A stretch of DNA of 64,000 bases from Arabidopsis thaliana (GCF_000001735.4 NC_003070.9:21127971-21191970), one strand, 5' to 3'. Numbered from the stretch's first letter, positions 34,801 through 47,643 are shown. Numbers and translations are program-made. The notes: generated by a model not told the origin, from the sequence alone.

Positions 34801-37800
34801 TTCTGTATAGTTTTATTGTTACGGAATTTAGAAATAAAGGAAGCTACATGTTATTTTGTCTTACCTTTTGTAGGTGAAGGGAGAGTGCAACAGTTCGTCG
34901 ATTACATTGCTGATCTAGAGAGCAAGTAAGTAGAACTATTTGATAATTATTCAATTTCAAACAATGCAAGGCAATAGTTTGATTATTCGGTAATTCCCTC
35001 GTTAAAAAGAGATTATCATATACAATAGATTACAGAAATATGGAATATCACTAGCGGGAAAAAGAAATGTGGATGATCTTCTGTTTTGATGTGGATGTTA
35101 CTCTGTTTCTATTGTTTTATTTGTAGGCAAACAGCTACAACTGTGCCAGAATTCCCATCTAAACTCGACTGGCTAAACACTGCCCCTCTCCAGTTTCGCC
35201 GGGTAAATTCTCGTTTAAAGTTATGTGAAGAGTTGATAACATAGATTTTTGCTTATTTACTGAACACCTGTTGAGGATTAGTTTTTCGAAGTAATTAAGA
35301 GGCTGTTGGTTTCAGCTCTAGGAACCGGAAGACATTAGATAAATTGCTTTGCATCAGCAAATACCAAATCTATATTTTGCATGTGAACTCTTGAGGAACA
35401 AACGGAGTCATATGCTTCTTAGTAACTCTTATAATTTTTTGTGCAGGATTTAAAAGGGAAAGTGGTTATACTTGATTTTTGGACCTATTGCTGCATAAAC
35501 TGTATGCATGTATTACCGGATCTAGAGTTTCTTGAGAAGAAGTACAAGGATATGCCAGTGAGTCTTTACTATTGCTCCTCTCTTATATTTTATTTTGGAT
35601 TTTCAAGCAATTTAAATTTCACCTAGGATTGCCATCTGTGTGCAGTTCACCGTTGTGGGTGTACACTCGGCTAAGTTCGACAATGAGAAAGATTTAGATG
35701 CCATACGAAATGCAGTTCTTCGCTATGATATTAGCCACCCGGTAATTTCCATGTTCCAAATTTCGAAATTTCTTATAAATGTTTTTTGTGAAACTGATTA
35801 CTTATGCCAATTCCTGGAGGTTTTTGTTCGTCTTGTTTTTGAACTAACTGTTCCGATGGAATGTAGTGATGGAATCACATTTCCTTATTGGAAAGACTTT
35901 AGCCGGTCAGAATTTCACATCATTTTCGCATTTTGTATACCACCAGTGTTTGTCATTAGCATTCTCCTTCAATGTTAAATGTTTGGATACTTTTTCAGTG
36001 CTATGTTATAACTATTATTGATAAATTATTTGCATTTCGCTTAATTAGTTATTTCTCTTACTTTAAAGGTTGTGAATGATGGAGACATGTACATGTGGAG
36101 AGAGCTTGGCATCAACTCGTGGCCTACATTTGCTGTTGTTTCTCCTAATGGCAAAGTCATTGCACAAATTGCCGGAGAAGGTCACCGCAAAGTAACAATT
36201 TGAACTCCTTGCTATGCCTTTTCTTTAGCAAGTCAAGACTCTCACGTTATTGCTAGATTTCATTTTGGAAAACACCAATGCTCTGTTTCTCGAAAACGTC
36301 CTTTATGTGAAAATAAATAGTTAGTCAAATCACTTAACTGTTCTTCGGTGTTTTCCTTTGAAGGATCTTGATGACGTGGTGGCGGCAGCTCTGACATATT
36401 ATGGTGGAAAGAATGTATTAGACAGTACTCCGCTTCCAACACGTTTGGAGAAAGACAACGATCCACGTTTGGCCACGTCTCCGTTGAAATTTCCGGGAAA
36501 GTTGGCTATTGATACTCTTAATAACAGGCTATTCATCTCAGACAGTAACCATAACCGTATTGTATGTCCTAGCCTCTTTCTGTAACCCTTGCTATCTCTT
36601 CTTGTTATCTAATATCAATATTCTGTGTGATTTTCAGATTGTAACTGATCTCGAAGGAAATTTCATAGTCCAAATTGGCAGCAGTGGAGAAGAAGGTTTC
36701 CAAGATGGTTCCTTCGAAGATGCTGCATTTAATCGTCCTCAGGTACATATGATATAGTCTCACTTTGTATTAGTTGTTCATCGATAGATTCGTTGTTGCA
36801 TACATGATTGTATTTTTTCAGGGACTAGCTTATAATGCTAAGAAGAATCTTCTTTATGTTGCTGACACCGAGAATCATGCTTTGAGGTATGTAACTATGT
36901 CTTCTAATGCAAGTAGGAATCTTAAACTTTTGGTTCGGCATCTTATTTTGGAGTTTCATTAATTGTTGTTGGTAGAGAGATTGATTTTGTCAACGAGAGA
37001 GTACAGACTCTGGCTGGTAATGGAACTAAAGGCTCAGACTACCAAGGTGGAAGAAAAGGAACCAAACAGGCAAGTGACTTGATTCAAAACATAGGTTTCT
37101 TTTCACATAACTCAAGCCGTTTCTTTTCAGATATATGTAGAATTATTAATTTATTGAATCTGCAATATTCTCGAGAATAAGAACATTGTTGGACTATGAA
37201 ATTTTCAGCTTTTGAATTCTCCTTGGGACGTATGCTTTGAGCCGGTGAATGAGAAGGTATACATTGCAATGGCAGGTCAGCACCAGATTTGGGAATACAG
37301 TGTGCTTGATGGTATTACTCGAGTTTTCAGTGGAAATGGTTATGAAAGAAACCTCAACGGTTCCACGTATGTATACACTAGATTTTGAAATTACTTATTA
37401 CTTGACGTGTGTCCTTTACTTATGCTATATTTTATGTGTTGATGCAGCCCTCAGACTACATCATTTGCTCAGCCATCAGGAATCTCATTAGGCCCTGGTA
37501 ATTACTACAAACTTCAAACTTGTCACTTCTATCACCAATTTTATTGAGTTCTATGTGTAATGTGAATGTAGATTTGAAAGAAGCATATATTGCTGATAGC
37601 GAGAGCAGTTCTATTCGTGCCCTTGATCTTCAAACTGGAGGATCAAGATTACTTGCGGGTGGTGATCCGTATTTCTCTGAGAATCTTTTCAAGGTAATGA
37701 GTTGATTCGTCTTATCCATCTCGACACATTAGTCTCTAACATGTGGAAATTCTTGAACAGTTTGGAGACAATGATGGCGTGGGAGCAGAAGTTCTCCTAC

Positions 37801-39122
37801 AACACCCGCTAGGTGTATTATGCGCAAATGATGGTCAAATATATCTAACTGATAGCTATAACCACAAGGTAACTTCATTTGGGAAATCCAAGAAAACATC
37901 TGTCGATATGAATATGAACCAAAGAGAGTGCGGGACTTATATGATTAATGTGATAGAGAATTCCTCTATTGGATGGATCTCGCGGATTACCATGAACTTA
38001 GTTTTGAACAACTCTGTTATAAATATAATAATAGAAACATTCCTGACTGTTACAGGATCTTTATCTCTTTAACTTTCATGTGTAGATTAAGAAGTTGGAC
38101 CCTGTAACCAAACGTGTTGTTACTCTCGCTGGAACGGGAAAAGCCGGTTTTAAGGATGGGAAGGTCAAGGGTGCTCAGGTCTGATCTAGGCTAGCTACTA
38201 CAATCTTATACATTGATCAAACAGACAATGTGATTTGTTAGTTTGACACATTACTTTTCCTTTTTCTTTGGTAGCTTTCAGAGCCTGCAGGACTTGCTAT
38301 AACTGAAAACGGTAACTTTCTTGTCCTTTTTAACAGTTATTAATAAGGGATCGATCGTGTGAAATTTTCGTTGCCTCTACTGTTTTCAGGGAGGCTGTTT
38401 GTGGCGGATACAAATAATAGCCTTATCCGATACATAGATTTGAACAAAGGAGAAGACTCAGAGATTCTTACATTGGAGTTAAAAGGTGTTCAACCACCAA
38501 CGCCAAAGGCAAAATCCCTGAAACGTTTGAGAAAACGTGCCTCGGCTGATACAAAGATTGTCAAAGTGGATTCTGTAACGTCCCGTGAAGGAGATTTGAA
38601 TCTCAAAATCTCATTACCAGATGGCTACCATTTCTCCAAGGTCGAGATCTCTTCCCACTTTCTCTCTTTTTCCACTTCTTATTTTGTCTCTCTCGATCTT
38701 TAACAAGTATACATATTGCTCGTTTTGTGCAGGAAGCGCGGAGTAAGTTTGTGGTTGATGTGGAGCCTGAAAACGCAGTAGCAATCGATCCAACGGAAGG
38801 AACTCTGAGTCCCGAAGGTTCAACAATGCTTCATTTTATACAATCTTCAACTTCGGCTTCTGTTGGGAAAATCAGTTGCAAGGTTTATTTAAGGCTTCAA
38901 TTGTTGCATGCTTTTGCTTTTACGTCTTGCACAAGTGTTTTATGAAAATTGTAATTGCAGGTGTACTATTGCAAAGAAGACGAGGTTTGCTTGTATCAGT
39001 CTGTACAGTTTGAGGTCCCTTTCAAGGTGGAATCAGAATTATCTGCTTCTCCGACAATCACATTCACGGTTACACCGAGAGCACCCGATGCTGGTGGGTT
39101 ACAGCTTCAAGGTACTCGCTGA
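31805..39122 (+). CDS. SOQ1: SOQ1: chloroplast HAD / thioredoxin-like / NHL fusion
   Basis: A gene of more than 20 exons encodes a protein of about 1055 residues. Its order is a Ser/Arg-rich transit peptide (1 to about 55), a HAD hydrolase domain with the DxD motif at Asp80/Asp82 ([13 protein letters not shown]), one membrane span near residues 329-344 ([12 protein letters not shown]), a thioredoxin-like domain with CCINC (Cys431 and Cys434), an NHL beta-propeller ([34 protein letters not shown]) and a C-terminal domain. SOQ1 (At1g56500) prevents a slow, sustained form of chlorophyll fluorescence quenching, with HAD in stroma and Trx/NHL in lumen. First exons: 31805-32159, 32238-32338, 32467-32523, 32602-32696, 32892-32991, 33344-33402, 33657-33781, 34007-34064, then 34402-34489 and 34565-34643. 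A cassette exon at 34200-34281 would end the protein after HAD. Confidence 0.95.
34200..34281 (+). CDS. Possible alternative terminal exon of SOQ1 (HAD-only isoform)
   Basis: After the eighth SOQ1 exon (ends 34064 with a two-base phase) an acceptor (gcaaacag) precedes 34200. Joining there reads 26 in-frame codons ([15 protein letters not shown]... ending KKMLGL) and a TAG at 34279-34281. This gives a soluble, stromal HAD protein of about 343 residues without the membrane span, thioredoxin or NHL parts. The coding-like, amphipathic tail and good acceptor are seen in the sequence; its use is inferred. It could also be a decayed exon of an ancestral stand-alone HAD gene. Confidence 0.55.
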
Positions 39123-39733
39123 ACCACATGACCGTGGTATGATTAAAAACCACAGGTATATATGAATATGATCGATCAACATATATTTGTGTTATGTGGA
39201 GGATTTGATCAAACAAACTCAGAAAGCTAAAAATCTTTATCCAACATATTTAAATTCTGTATGATCTATTCATCGTGTGCTTGAAAAACTTCACCGAGAT
39301 AGCTTCCACACCTGTATTAATATTTCTAACATACTTTAAAAAAACTTTGGGAAGAAAACAAAAACATTTTCAACCCATTCAAGATGTTAACAACAATAGG
39401 CGTGTTTCTATTGGAACCCACTTGTTTTCCAAAAGCACATTTAACTCTTTTTGAAATTTCGTTTACTTAGCAAAGAAACTTCCCATGCATATCTCTCCCA
39501 CCAATAAGTGAACAACAGCTTTGCTATTTTCTCCTCCATAAAAGACTTATCCTAAACACCTCTGGCCAAGAATGGACAGTATACAACTTGTTATGTACGC
39601 TTCATTACGCGTTTTTGCATCCAAAAATCACATTTTGACTTTTCTTCTCTACATTTAACTGTTTTGAAATTTATAAGTGAACACTATTTTCCCATTTCGT
39701 ATCCTAACTCAAAGTCTTTGTGAATCATCTCTC
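39123..39733. promoter_or_regulatory. WRR4A upstream region
   Basis: Holds the SOQ1 3' UTR and, from about 39360, the WRR4A promoter. Phrases such as 'ggccaagaatggacagtatac' and 'agcaaagaaacttccca' recur inverted upstream of the paralogue at 51040-51190, so the promoter was duplicated with the gene. A W-box core TTGAC lies at about 39636. Confidence 0.55.
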
Positions 39734-42700
39734 ATGGCTTCTTCTTCTTCCTCACCTCGCAACTGGAGATACAATGTCTTCACGAGCTTCCATGGACCAG
39801 ACGTCCGTATTAAATTTCTCAGTCATTTACGTCAACAGTTTGTCTACAATGGAATTACAATGTTCGATGACAACGGGATCGAAAGAAGCCAAATTATCGC
39901 TCCAGCTCTCAAAAAAGCCATTGGAGAATCAAGGGTCGCGATTGTATTGCTCTCGAAGAACTATGCTTCTTCCAGTTGGTGTTTGGATGAGCTATTGGAG
40001 ATTTTAAAGTGCAAAGAATATATAGGACAAATAGTGATGACTGTCTTCTACGAAGTTGATCCTTCTCACGTGCGCAAACAAACCGGAGATTTTGGGATTG
40101 CTTTCAAAGAAACTTGTGCTCATAAAACAGAGGAGGAGAGGAGCAAATGGAGCCAAGCTTTGACCTATGTGGGCAACATAGCCGGAGAAGACTTCATACA
40201 CTGGTTTGTATTTAGTTAATTACAGTTTATTTTTCTTATGATGAATAATGGTGTTTTTATGATTTTATATGGGAAGATATGGATTGTGAAGTTTGGAATT
40301 CGATTATTCTGATAAATTTGAAACTTCAAGTATATTGGATAGAATTTTGCTATGGTATGTTATAGCGTGTGATAAATTGGAGTTTGATATAGACATATAG
40401 TTATAAATATCAATTCTTGAGGTATATTTGATCAAAATTTGTAGTGGTTTCAATTACTGTTATGTTTCGTTGTGTTTAATCTTAAATAATGTGTTTGGTA
40501 TTCCTTCTGATTTAAAGTGTGTTTAATTGTTTATTTTGGTCAAATATGTTTCGGAAAATTGGAAATGAATTTGACCATATACACCTTTTAGAGTGTCACT
40601 TTGGACTTAACCATACTCCCTATTTCAAGCATTTTTAAGAAAATAAACTATTAAAACATGTATATATACAAAAATATAGATGCTTTTGGAAAATAAATAA
40701 GTGATTTAGTTGTGAAAAAGTTGATTTTTATAGATAAATTTTTATCTAATATCGTCAGAATATGTTTTCTAGTGTTCTACATATCCCAAAGTTTCTATTT
40801 TATAACTTTTGTACTGTTTTACAATTTTTAGAATAATTTATCGTTCTAGCAAAAATTCAGAAGTCCGGATGATAAATTTCTAAAAACTTTTGAACATGTA
40901 TTCTACGCTTTCTTTAATGTTCTAATTTTTGTTTGAAAATGTATTCTACAATTTACTATATGTTAAGAAAACGTTAGAAAATATATTTTTAATTTTAGAA
41001 TTCATATTCTAAAAGAATATAGATTTTAGTTTCTGAAATGTTTAAAATTCCTAAATATAGAAAGGAAATCTCTAGAAAATGAAACTAAATATTTATTAAA
41101 TATTAAATTTTAAATAGTATATTGTTGGCTTAGATAATAATTTGTGTAATAAGAACAAAAAAAACAAAGGTTTATAGTTTGGGAGAAATCTCCTTTTCAA
41201 CTAGAGTGTTTGAGAAACACAAATTTATCTGAATTTTGTAAATAAATTAGGAAATATATTTTTTTTTTTGTTATTTATTTTTTCGAAAAAAATTTGGGTA
41301 AATTTTGGTTTTGATTTTTAAAATTTCTATTTCACCAAAATTTTCACATAAAGGTATATATGGACATTTATCCTTTAAAATGTCCTCTATTTCAAAGTTC
41401 TCCAATATGTTTTGGAGTGGGTTTAACTGTTGAGGGGGGACCCACAAATCTGTCATGTCCATGCAAAGGAAACAGAGGAATGTTTTCTTAATGACTGTTT
41501 CTCAAGATTTTTTTTTGTTTTTTTATTGTTAGGAAAGATGAAGCAAAAATGATAGAGAAGATAGCAAGAGATGTTTCGACTAAAATAAATGTCACACCGT
41601 GTCGGGATTTTGATGACATGGTTGGACTAGAAAGACATTTGAAGGAAATGGTGTCTTTGCTAGATTTAGACAAAGAAGGAGTTAAGATGGTTGGAATCTC
41701 TGGTCCTGCAGGCATTGGTAAGAGTACCATTGCCAAAGCTTTACATAGTCGACACTCTAGTACGTTTCAACATAATTGTTTTGTGGACAATCTTTGGGAA
41801 AACTATAAGATTTGTACTGGTGAGCATGGTGTGAAGTTGCGCTTACATGAGCAATTTGTTTCAAAAATTTTGAAACAAAATGGTTTGGAACTAACTCATT
41901 TAAGTGTGATAAAAGATAGGCTACAAGACAAGAAGGTTCTTATCATTCTTGATGATGTGGAGAGTTTAGCTCAACTTGAGACTTTGGCTGATATGACGTG
42001 GTTTGGTCCTGGAAGTAGGGTCATAGTAACGACTGAAAACAAAGAGATTTTGCAGCAACATGGTATCGGTGATATATACCAAGTTGGATATCCATCAGAA
42101 AGCGAAGCACTAACGATCTTCTGTCTATCTGCTTTTAAACAAGCCTCTCCACCTGATGGGTTTATGGATCTTGCGGATGAAGTTGTAAGAATTTGTGATA
42201 AGCTTCCATTGGCTCTGTGTGTTTTAGGGTCGTCATTGCTGCGAAAGAGCCAGACTGACTGGGAGGATGAACTGCCAAGGTTGAGAAACTGTCTTGACGG
42301 AATTGAGAGTGTATTGAAAGTGGGCTTTGAGAGTTTAAATGAGAAAGACCAAGCTCTATTTCTCTACATTACAGTCTTCTTCAATTATGAATGTGCTGAT
42401 CATGTGACGTTGATGCTAGCGAAATCTAACTTGAATGTTAGACTTGGGTTGAAAAACCTAGCTAATAGGTATCTCATACATATAGATCACGACCAAAAAA
42501 AAAGAGTGGTAGTGCATCGTTTGCTACGAGTAATGGCTATACAAGTTTGTACCAAACAAAAGCCTTGGAAAAGCCAGATTCTAGTAGATGCCGAAAAGAT
42601 AGCTTATGTTCTTGAAGAAGCAACGGTAAGTTTTCTATTGGAGGGATTCACATTAGTATGTTTATTTGTTGTTGTTTAAGCATATCATCTAGCGACTAAC

Positions 42701-44290
42701 AAGGTTTGAATTTGAATATATTTTAGGGTAATCGATCTATTAAAGGTGTATCATTTGACACAGCGGAGATCGACGAATTAATGATAAGCCCAAAGGCTTT
42801 TGAAAAAATGTGCAATCTTTTGTTCCTGAAAGTCTACGATGCGGGGTGGCATACCGGAAAAAGAAAATTGGACATTCCAGAGGATATTAAGTTTCCACGT
42901 ACCATACGGTTATTTCATTGGGATGCCTACTCAGGAAAGAGGCTTCCTAGTAGCTTTTTTGCAGAAAATCTTGTTGAAGTCAATATGCAAGATAGCGAGC
43001 TCCAGAAGCTATGGGAAGGAACTCAGGTTAGTTATTTATGTGTGTTGTTATGAACTGAGAATCCTGATATTAGTGATATTCGCATGGAAAAGTACTTTTT
43101 TCTCATTATGTTGTGATTTTTACATTCAGTGCCTTGCCAATCTCAAGAAGATAGATCTTTCAAGGTCATCTTGTTTGACGGAACTTCCAGATCTTTCAAA
43201 TGCTACAAATCTGGAGGACTTGTATGTGGGTTCTTGCACTGCTTTGGTAGAGCTTCCATCTTCGATTGGGAATCTTCATAAACTAGCTCATATAATGATG
43301 TATTCTTGCGAAAGTCTAGAAGTCATTCCATCTCTCATCAACTTGACATCTCTTACCTTCCTCAACATGAATAAATGCTCAAGATTGAGAAGATTCCCAG
43401 ATATCCCCACCAGCATAGAGGACGTCCAAGTAACAGGTACAACTCTAGAGGAATTGCCTGCATCACTTACGCATTGCTCTGGTCTTCAGACTATTAAGAT
43501 AAGTGGAAGTGTAAATCTCAAGATCTTCTACACAGAGCTCCCCGTGAGTGTAAGCCATATAAATATAAGCAACAGTGGTATTGAGTGGATTACAGAAGAT
43601 TGCATCAAAGGTCTTCATAATCTACACGACCTTTGTCTATCAGGCTGCAAAAGACTCGTGTCACTGCCAGAGCTTCCTCGTTCGCTGAAAATTCTACAAG
43701 CAGACGATTGTGATTCACTAGAGAGTTTAAATGGCCATTTAAACACTCCAAATGCAGAGCTATATTTCGCTAACTGCTTCAAATTGGATGCAGAAGCACG
43801 ACGAGCGATAATTCAGCAATCGTTTGTTAGCGGGTGGGCTCTCTTACCAGGATTAGAAGTACCTCCAGAGTTCGGCCACCGAGCCAGAGGAAATTCCTTA
43901 ATAATTCCTTATTCTGCTTCCAACAGATTTAAGGTTTGTGTCGTGATGTCACTTAACCATCATCAACCCTTCGAATTAGTTCCTAGAAACCTATTATATC
44001 GTTGGACAGTCATAGGCGACTCAGTGAGCTCTGATGAAAAGACGTTTCACCTTTCACATATGTTCAACGCCGACTCAGTGAACTCCAAGTTACAAAAGCC
44101 ACATCTGTTCATATTTCACTCTTGCTTGCCATTCATATTTCACTCGTGCTTGCCATTCATATTTGACATTAGCAATATAATGCTCGAATTCAGCAGCGAA
44201 TACAAAGATTTCGACATCCTTGAATGTGGTGTTCAGATCTTGACGGATGAAACAGATGAAAGAAACATTTGGGGTTCTCTAGTATTCTGA
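39734..44290 (+). CDS. WRR4A: WRR4A TIR-NB-LRR white-rust resistance receptor
   Basis: Four exons (39734-40203, 41533-42625, 42727-43026, 43130-44290) give 1007 residues. Order: TIR domain (1 to about 157; NADase glutamate about Glu86 in [10 protein letters not shown]), NB-ARC with P-loop GPAGIGKST (about 214-222) and kinase-2 VLIILDDVE, linker, leucine-rich repeats from about residue 600, then a post-LRR (C-JID-like) jelly-roll region. TNLs act as intracellular immune receptors through EDS1; At1g56510/WRR4 confers resistance to Albugo candida races. The frame ends at TGA 44288-44290, but 88 further codons stay open in the same frame to 44557 and resemble the acidic tails of both neighbours, so this is the early-stop allele type. 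Intron 1 is about 0.9 kb longer than in the paralogue. Confidence 0.95.
40490..41400. mobile_element. Extra DNA in WRR4A intron 1, possible transposon relic
   Basis: Intron 1 of WRR4A and of the minus-strand paralogue align by eye at both ends, but WRR4A has about 0.9 kb more in the middle. The extra DNA has repeated 'atgtattcta/ttctaaaagaat' phrases and 'tatatggacatttatcctttaaaatgtcc', which are matched by sequence at 46240-46560. A non-autonomous element or its remnant is likely; ends and target duplication were not resolved. Confidence 0.45.
44110..44157 (+). repeat. 24-bp in-frame tandem duplication in WRR4A post-LRR domain
   Basis: Two 24-base copies (44110-44133 and 44134-44157, one mismatch) encode the octapeptide FHSCLPFI twice, followed by a third partial copy. 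The neighbours have only a single LFIFH/VFIFD equivalent at this site. Confidence 0.95.
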
Positions 44291-44557
44291 GAAGCATTCG
44301 AAAGTGAAGAAGAAGACGTTGATAATCTCACTGACAGGAGACCTGAAGTCGGCGAAACGTCCAACAGAGGCAATAAAGAGGGAGACAAATCTGAATCGGG
44401 AGAGGCGTCCAAAGACAAAGATGAAGATATGGCCGAAGAGGACGACGATGATCACCAACAAGACAATGGTGACTATGAATCCGTATCAAGGAAGCGTCCA
44501 AGGATGACGATGATCACAAATCTCAAGGGGGAAATCCAAAAACGTATGAGAATATAA
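44291..44557 (+). other. Open 88-codon tail downstream of the WRR4A stop
   Basis: Directly after the TGA the same frame reads 88 codons to TAA (44555-44557). The peptide is acidic, rich in Glu, Asp and Lys (EAFESEEEDVDNL, KDKDEDMAEEDDDD), and ends in a basic patch. Similar acidic tails end the other two TNLs in the cluster, so this is the former or alternative C-terminus of WRR4A. I recall that some accessions carry alleles without this stop and with altered race recognition. Confidence 0.85.
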
Positions 44558-45640
44558 AAGGTATGATTCATAGGTCTCTGTTTTGATATTTCTTAACTAT
44601 ATTTTAACCCACTATTCACCACGGAATAATTTATTTTTTTAAATCAATATATATAAAAGTTTCCAAATTGTATATATTTATATTTTATAGTTTATAATTA
44701 TTATTAATTAACAATAAACTACGAATCCACAGGACAATTATTAGCAAAGTGAAGATTTAACCCGTATTAAAACTGCATGTTAATGATATTTTAAAATTTT
44801 AAAAATATTGATTTAAATCCGTCCGCTATATAATTATATTCTAAAATATAATCTGTCTCATTATTTTTTTAACTTGTACCATAATTTTTTTTTAAAAGTA
44901 GTAATTTTAAAAATTTAATAATTATTTATTATATATAAAAGTTTGCAAATTGTATCATAATATTTATATCTCATAGGTTACAGTTTTAAGTAAATTATAA
45001 TTGAGATATCTGGATAATTGAGTAATATATGTCCGTTTTTAAAATTTTGAATCACAATATAAAGTAAAAAAAGAAAGATTTTTTCTTTTTACTTTATATA
45101 TAAAATAACTATTTAAAATAGTTAAAAAAATAAATATAATAAAAAATCATAATATTAAATCTTAATCAAATCTGTTAAATAAAGATATTGTTAAATATGC
45201 AATATCCGGTGTATGACTAGTCGGACAAATGTGCCTCTTTTTCCAATGCCAAAAATTAAGAAGAAAGAAAAGCTTAACAAAAATTGTAACTCCTTTATAT
45301 AATATTTAATTATTTTTCAGTTACACATATAAACATTTATTGCATCTTAAACTTCTTCTTTTTTGTGTTATTTATGTGCTGATAAATTAACTGAGAGATC
45401 TTCGCATAATATAGGAGAACCCACCATCTCCATCATGGCATTATCTCTGCAAATTAGGATCATATATACTATATAAGGCCTTGTGGAAGGACAAAGATCC
45501 AATGCGAAGTGAACGAAAAAGCTTGGAAAAAAGAAGATAATTTGCATTTATCAGGATAGAAATGCAACATGTAATTACTTTTCTAAACGCTTGTACTTAT
45601 CTCCCAATGTAAGAATGCAAATCTTGGAGTCTCCAATAGC
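44558..45640. other. AT-rich repeat-like DNA at the centre of the inverted TNL pair
   Basis: Very AT-rich. The phrase 'tatataaaagtttnnaaattgta' occurs at about 44649 and 44932, followed each time by related sequence, suggesting duplicated transposon remnants. No ORF is credible. Confidence 0.4.
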
Positions 45641-45649
45641 ACGTAGTAC

Positions 45650-46178
45650 TATGTATTTCTTCACTCGAATCATATCCTACTACAATGCGTCCTCTATCTC
45701 ACTCACGTTTAGGTTCAGGTAAAGTGGAAAGCGTTTCAGGGTAGGATTCCAAATCACGAGCTGTTTCGAACCTTCCAATAAAATCAAGCCGTGCACGTAA
45801 TAACCAAGAGGTTACCAAAATTAGGGTTCTTAGATTGATAGCTTCCGAGACAAGAAAGAGGACCATCAAAACTACTTTTATCTAGCGAAGATAAGAAAAC
45901 GAAGAGCATATTGCCTTTATAGACGTTTAGCAGTACAAAAGATCGTGATGCCAAGGATCGATCCGCTAACGAGTTGATAAAATCTTGATTGGTGGTGATG
46001 GCCGACCAGAGCTTAGAGACGGAGCGAATGCAGGAAGTCTTGAGAGTATCTCAATGGTTAAATCCAGAGGAATATGTTCTGATTGAGATATATCATTATC
46101 ATGTGAGGACATTGTCGATGAAGATTGTGTTCTTCTCTGGATCTTTCTCGTCTTCTCTTCCATGGCTGACCGCTCCAC
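45650..46178 (-). pseudogene. F-box protein pseudogene
   Basis: The minus strand starts with a plausible ATG at 46178 and reads an F-box N-terminus (SEHIPLDLTIEILSRLP). A frameshift follows within a few codons. The adjacent frame continues the domain (RSVSKLWSAITTNQDFINS), and further fragments of an F-box-associated region (MLFVFLSSLDKSSFDGPLS) follow with stops. Intact members use this region to recruit substrates to SCF ubiquitin ligases. At least two frame disruptions are visible. Confidence 0.8.
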
Positions 46179-46239
46179 TATTTCACTTTCTTTATATTAG
46201 TCAAGAGAGCTTGATTTATTCATTTAGAGAACATGTTGA

Positions 46240-46560
46240 GTGTGTATAATCTAATTTTTGTAGAACATATAAAATGTATAGAATACATATTCTAATTTGA
46301 AAAGAATGTGTATTCTAAACGTTATAGAACAAATTTTATCTACTCAAAACGTCAATAAAAACCACATATTTTTTATATTTATATATCCTCATGTTTTCTT
46401 TATCATTTTTCTACAATATTTTCTTAATTATTTTTAAAAGAATTGGTTCAATCTAATGAAGGAATAGTTGCTATTTGTTCATAGAATGCATATATGGACA
46501 AATGCTTATATATTTGTCCTTTATTTTCAATTTTCCCAATCATAAAACATGAAAATCTAA
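46240..46560. repeat. Sequence related to the WRR4A intron 1 insertion
   Basis: Contains 'agaatacatattcta', 'aagaatgtgtattcta' and 'atatggacaaatgcttatatatttgtcc', echoing 40870-41390. Likely a second copy of the same non-autonomous repeat family. Borders not resolved. Confidence 0.4.
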
Positions 46561-46909
46561 ACCAGAAAGCATTCCAAAATTTACCAAAATAAATGGAAAA
46601 GTATTAAAAAAAACTCCACCATGCATCACTGAGTTTTTCTGCATTCTACACTGATTAAAGCTCAACGAGAGCAATCAATGACAATGTCAATGATAGGGAT
46701 TTTTCCATATATTCTCCCCAAAACATGAGAGAGATCTAGAGATATAGAAATATACTTCATGACATGAAATAAATTTGACAACTACAAGTCTCTATTTCTT
46801 TAAAAAAAAAAAATTTATGTGCCAAATACAAAAGCAACATGAAATAAGTTTATGTCTACATAAAGCATAGAATCATCAGTTCATCACACAAGTAGATAGC
46901 CTAACGAAA

Positions 46910-47643
46910 TCAATTAACGCAAAGAGATAACATATGAAGCAACTTGCTTGATATTGATTGGTAGTCACCGTCGTGGGCGGTATCTTCATCTTTGTCTTCG
47001 GACACAATTTCAGATTTGTCTCCCTCTTCATTGTCGTCTTTATTGGACGCTTCATCATCTATTCGAGGGGTAGCAAACGCCGCCGCCGAATCTGGGAAAG
47101 TAAAACGAGACAACGGCCGTGAAGATGAGGCTGTTGGATTTGGAATCGGATCTAGCTTAGGTGAAGGATTCAAGCAGATGTCTTCATATGCGGTGGGAGC
47201 AGATTCGTAGTCATGGTCTTCTTTGTCGAATGCTTCGTTGGATTCATGTGTATCCCATAGATCATCTTCTTCTTCTTCTTCGGATTGATTTGTATCCCAT
47301 TGATACTCTTCTTTTTCAACTGCTTCTTCGTAGGATTTATATGTACGCCATTCTACATTTTCAAATAACCCTTTGTTGCTTCCGTCCGTTTCGTCCATCA
47401 AGATCTGGACACCACATTCAATAATGCGAGCGTAACCACCGAAGAACTTGAGCATTATCTTTCGTCCATTAAAAATTAATGGGAAGCTAATGTCAAATAT
47501 AAAGACATGTTCCGTTTGGAACGTGTAGACGGTTTGTAGTTGGAAATCCTCGGAAGCGGATTTTACTGAGTCGCCAATGACTCTGCAATGACATGCAAGT
47601 CCTAGTTCGTAAGCTTTGTAAGACTCGAATTCTTCGACATCGT
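46910..47643 (-). pseudogene. Out-of-frame C-terminal tail of the minus-strand TNL
   Basis: Immediately after the stop at 47644-47646 an overlapping frame (open from 47668 to 46910) encodes the rest of the post-LRR domain (HCRVIGDSV, HVFIFDISF, ECGVQILMDETDGSN) and a long acidic tail with Ser/Pro-rich linker. These parts are collinear with WRR4A and WRR4B, which have them in frame. A net one-base change between about 47646 and 47670 explains the split. It could also be reached by an unrecognised splice event. Confidence 0.8.
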
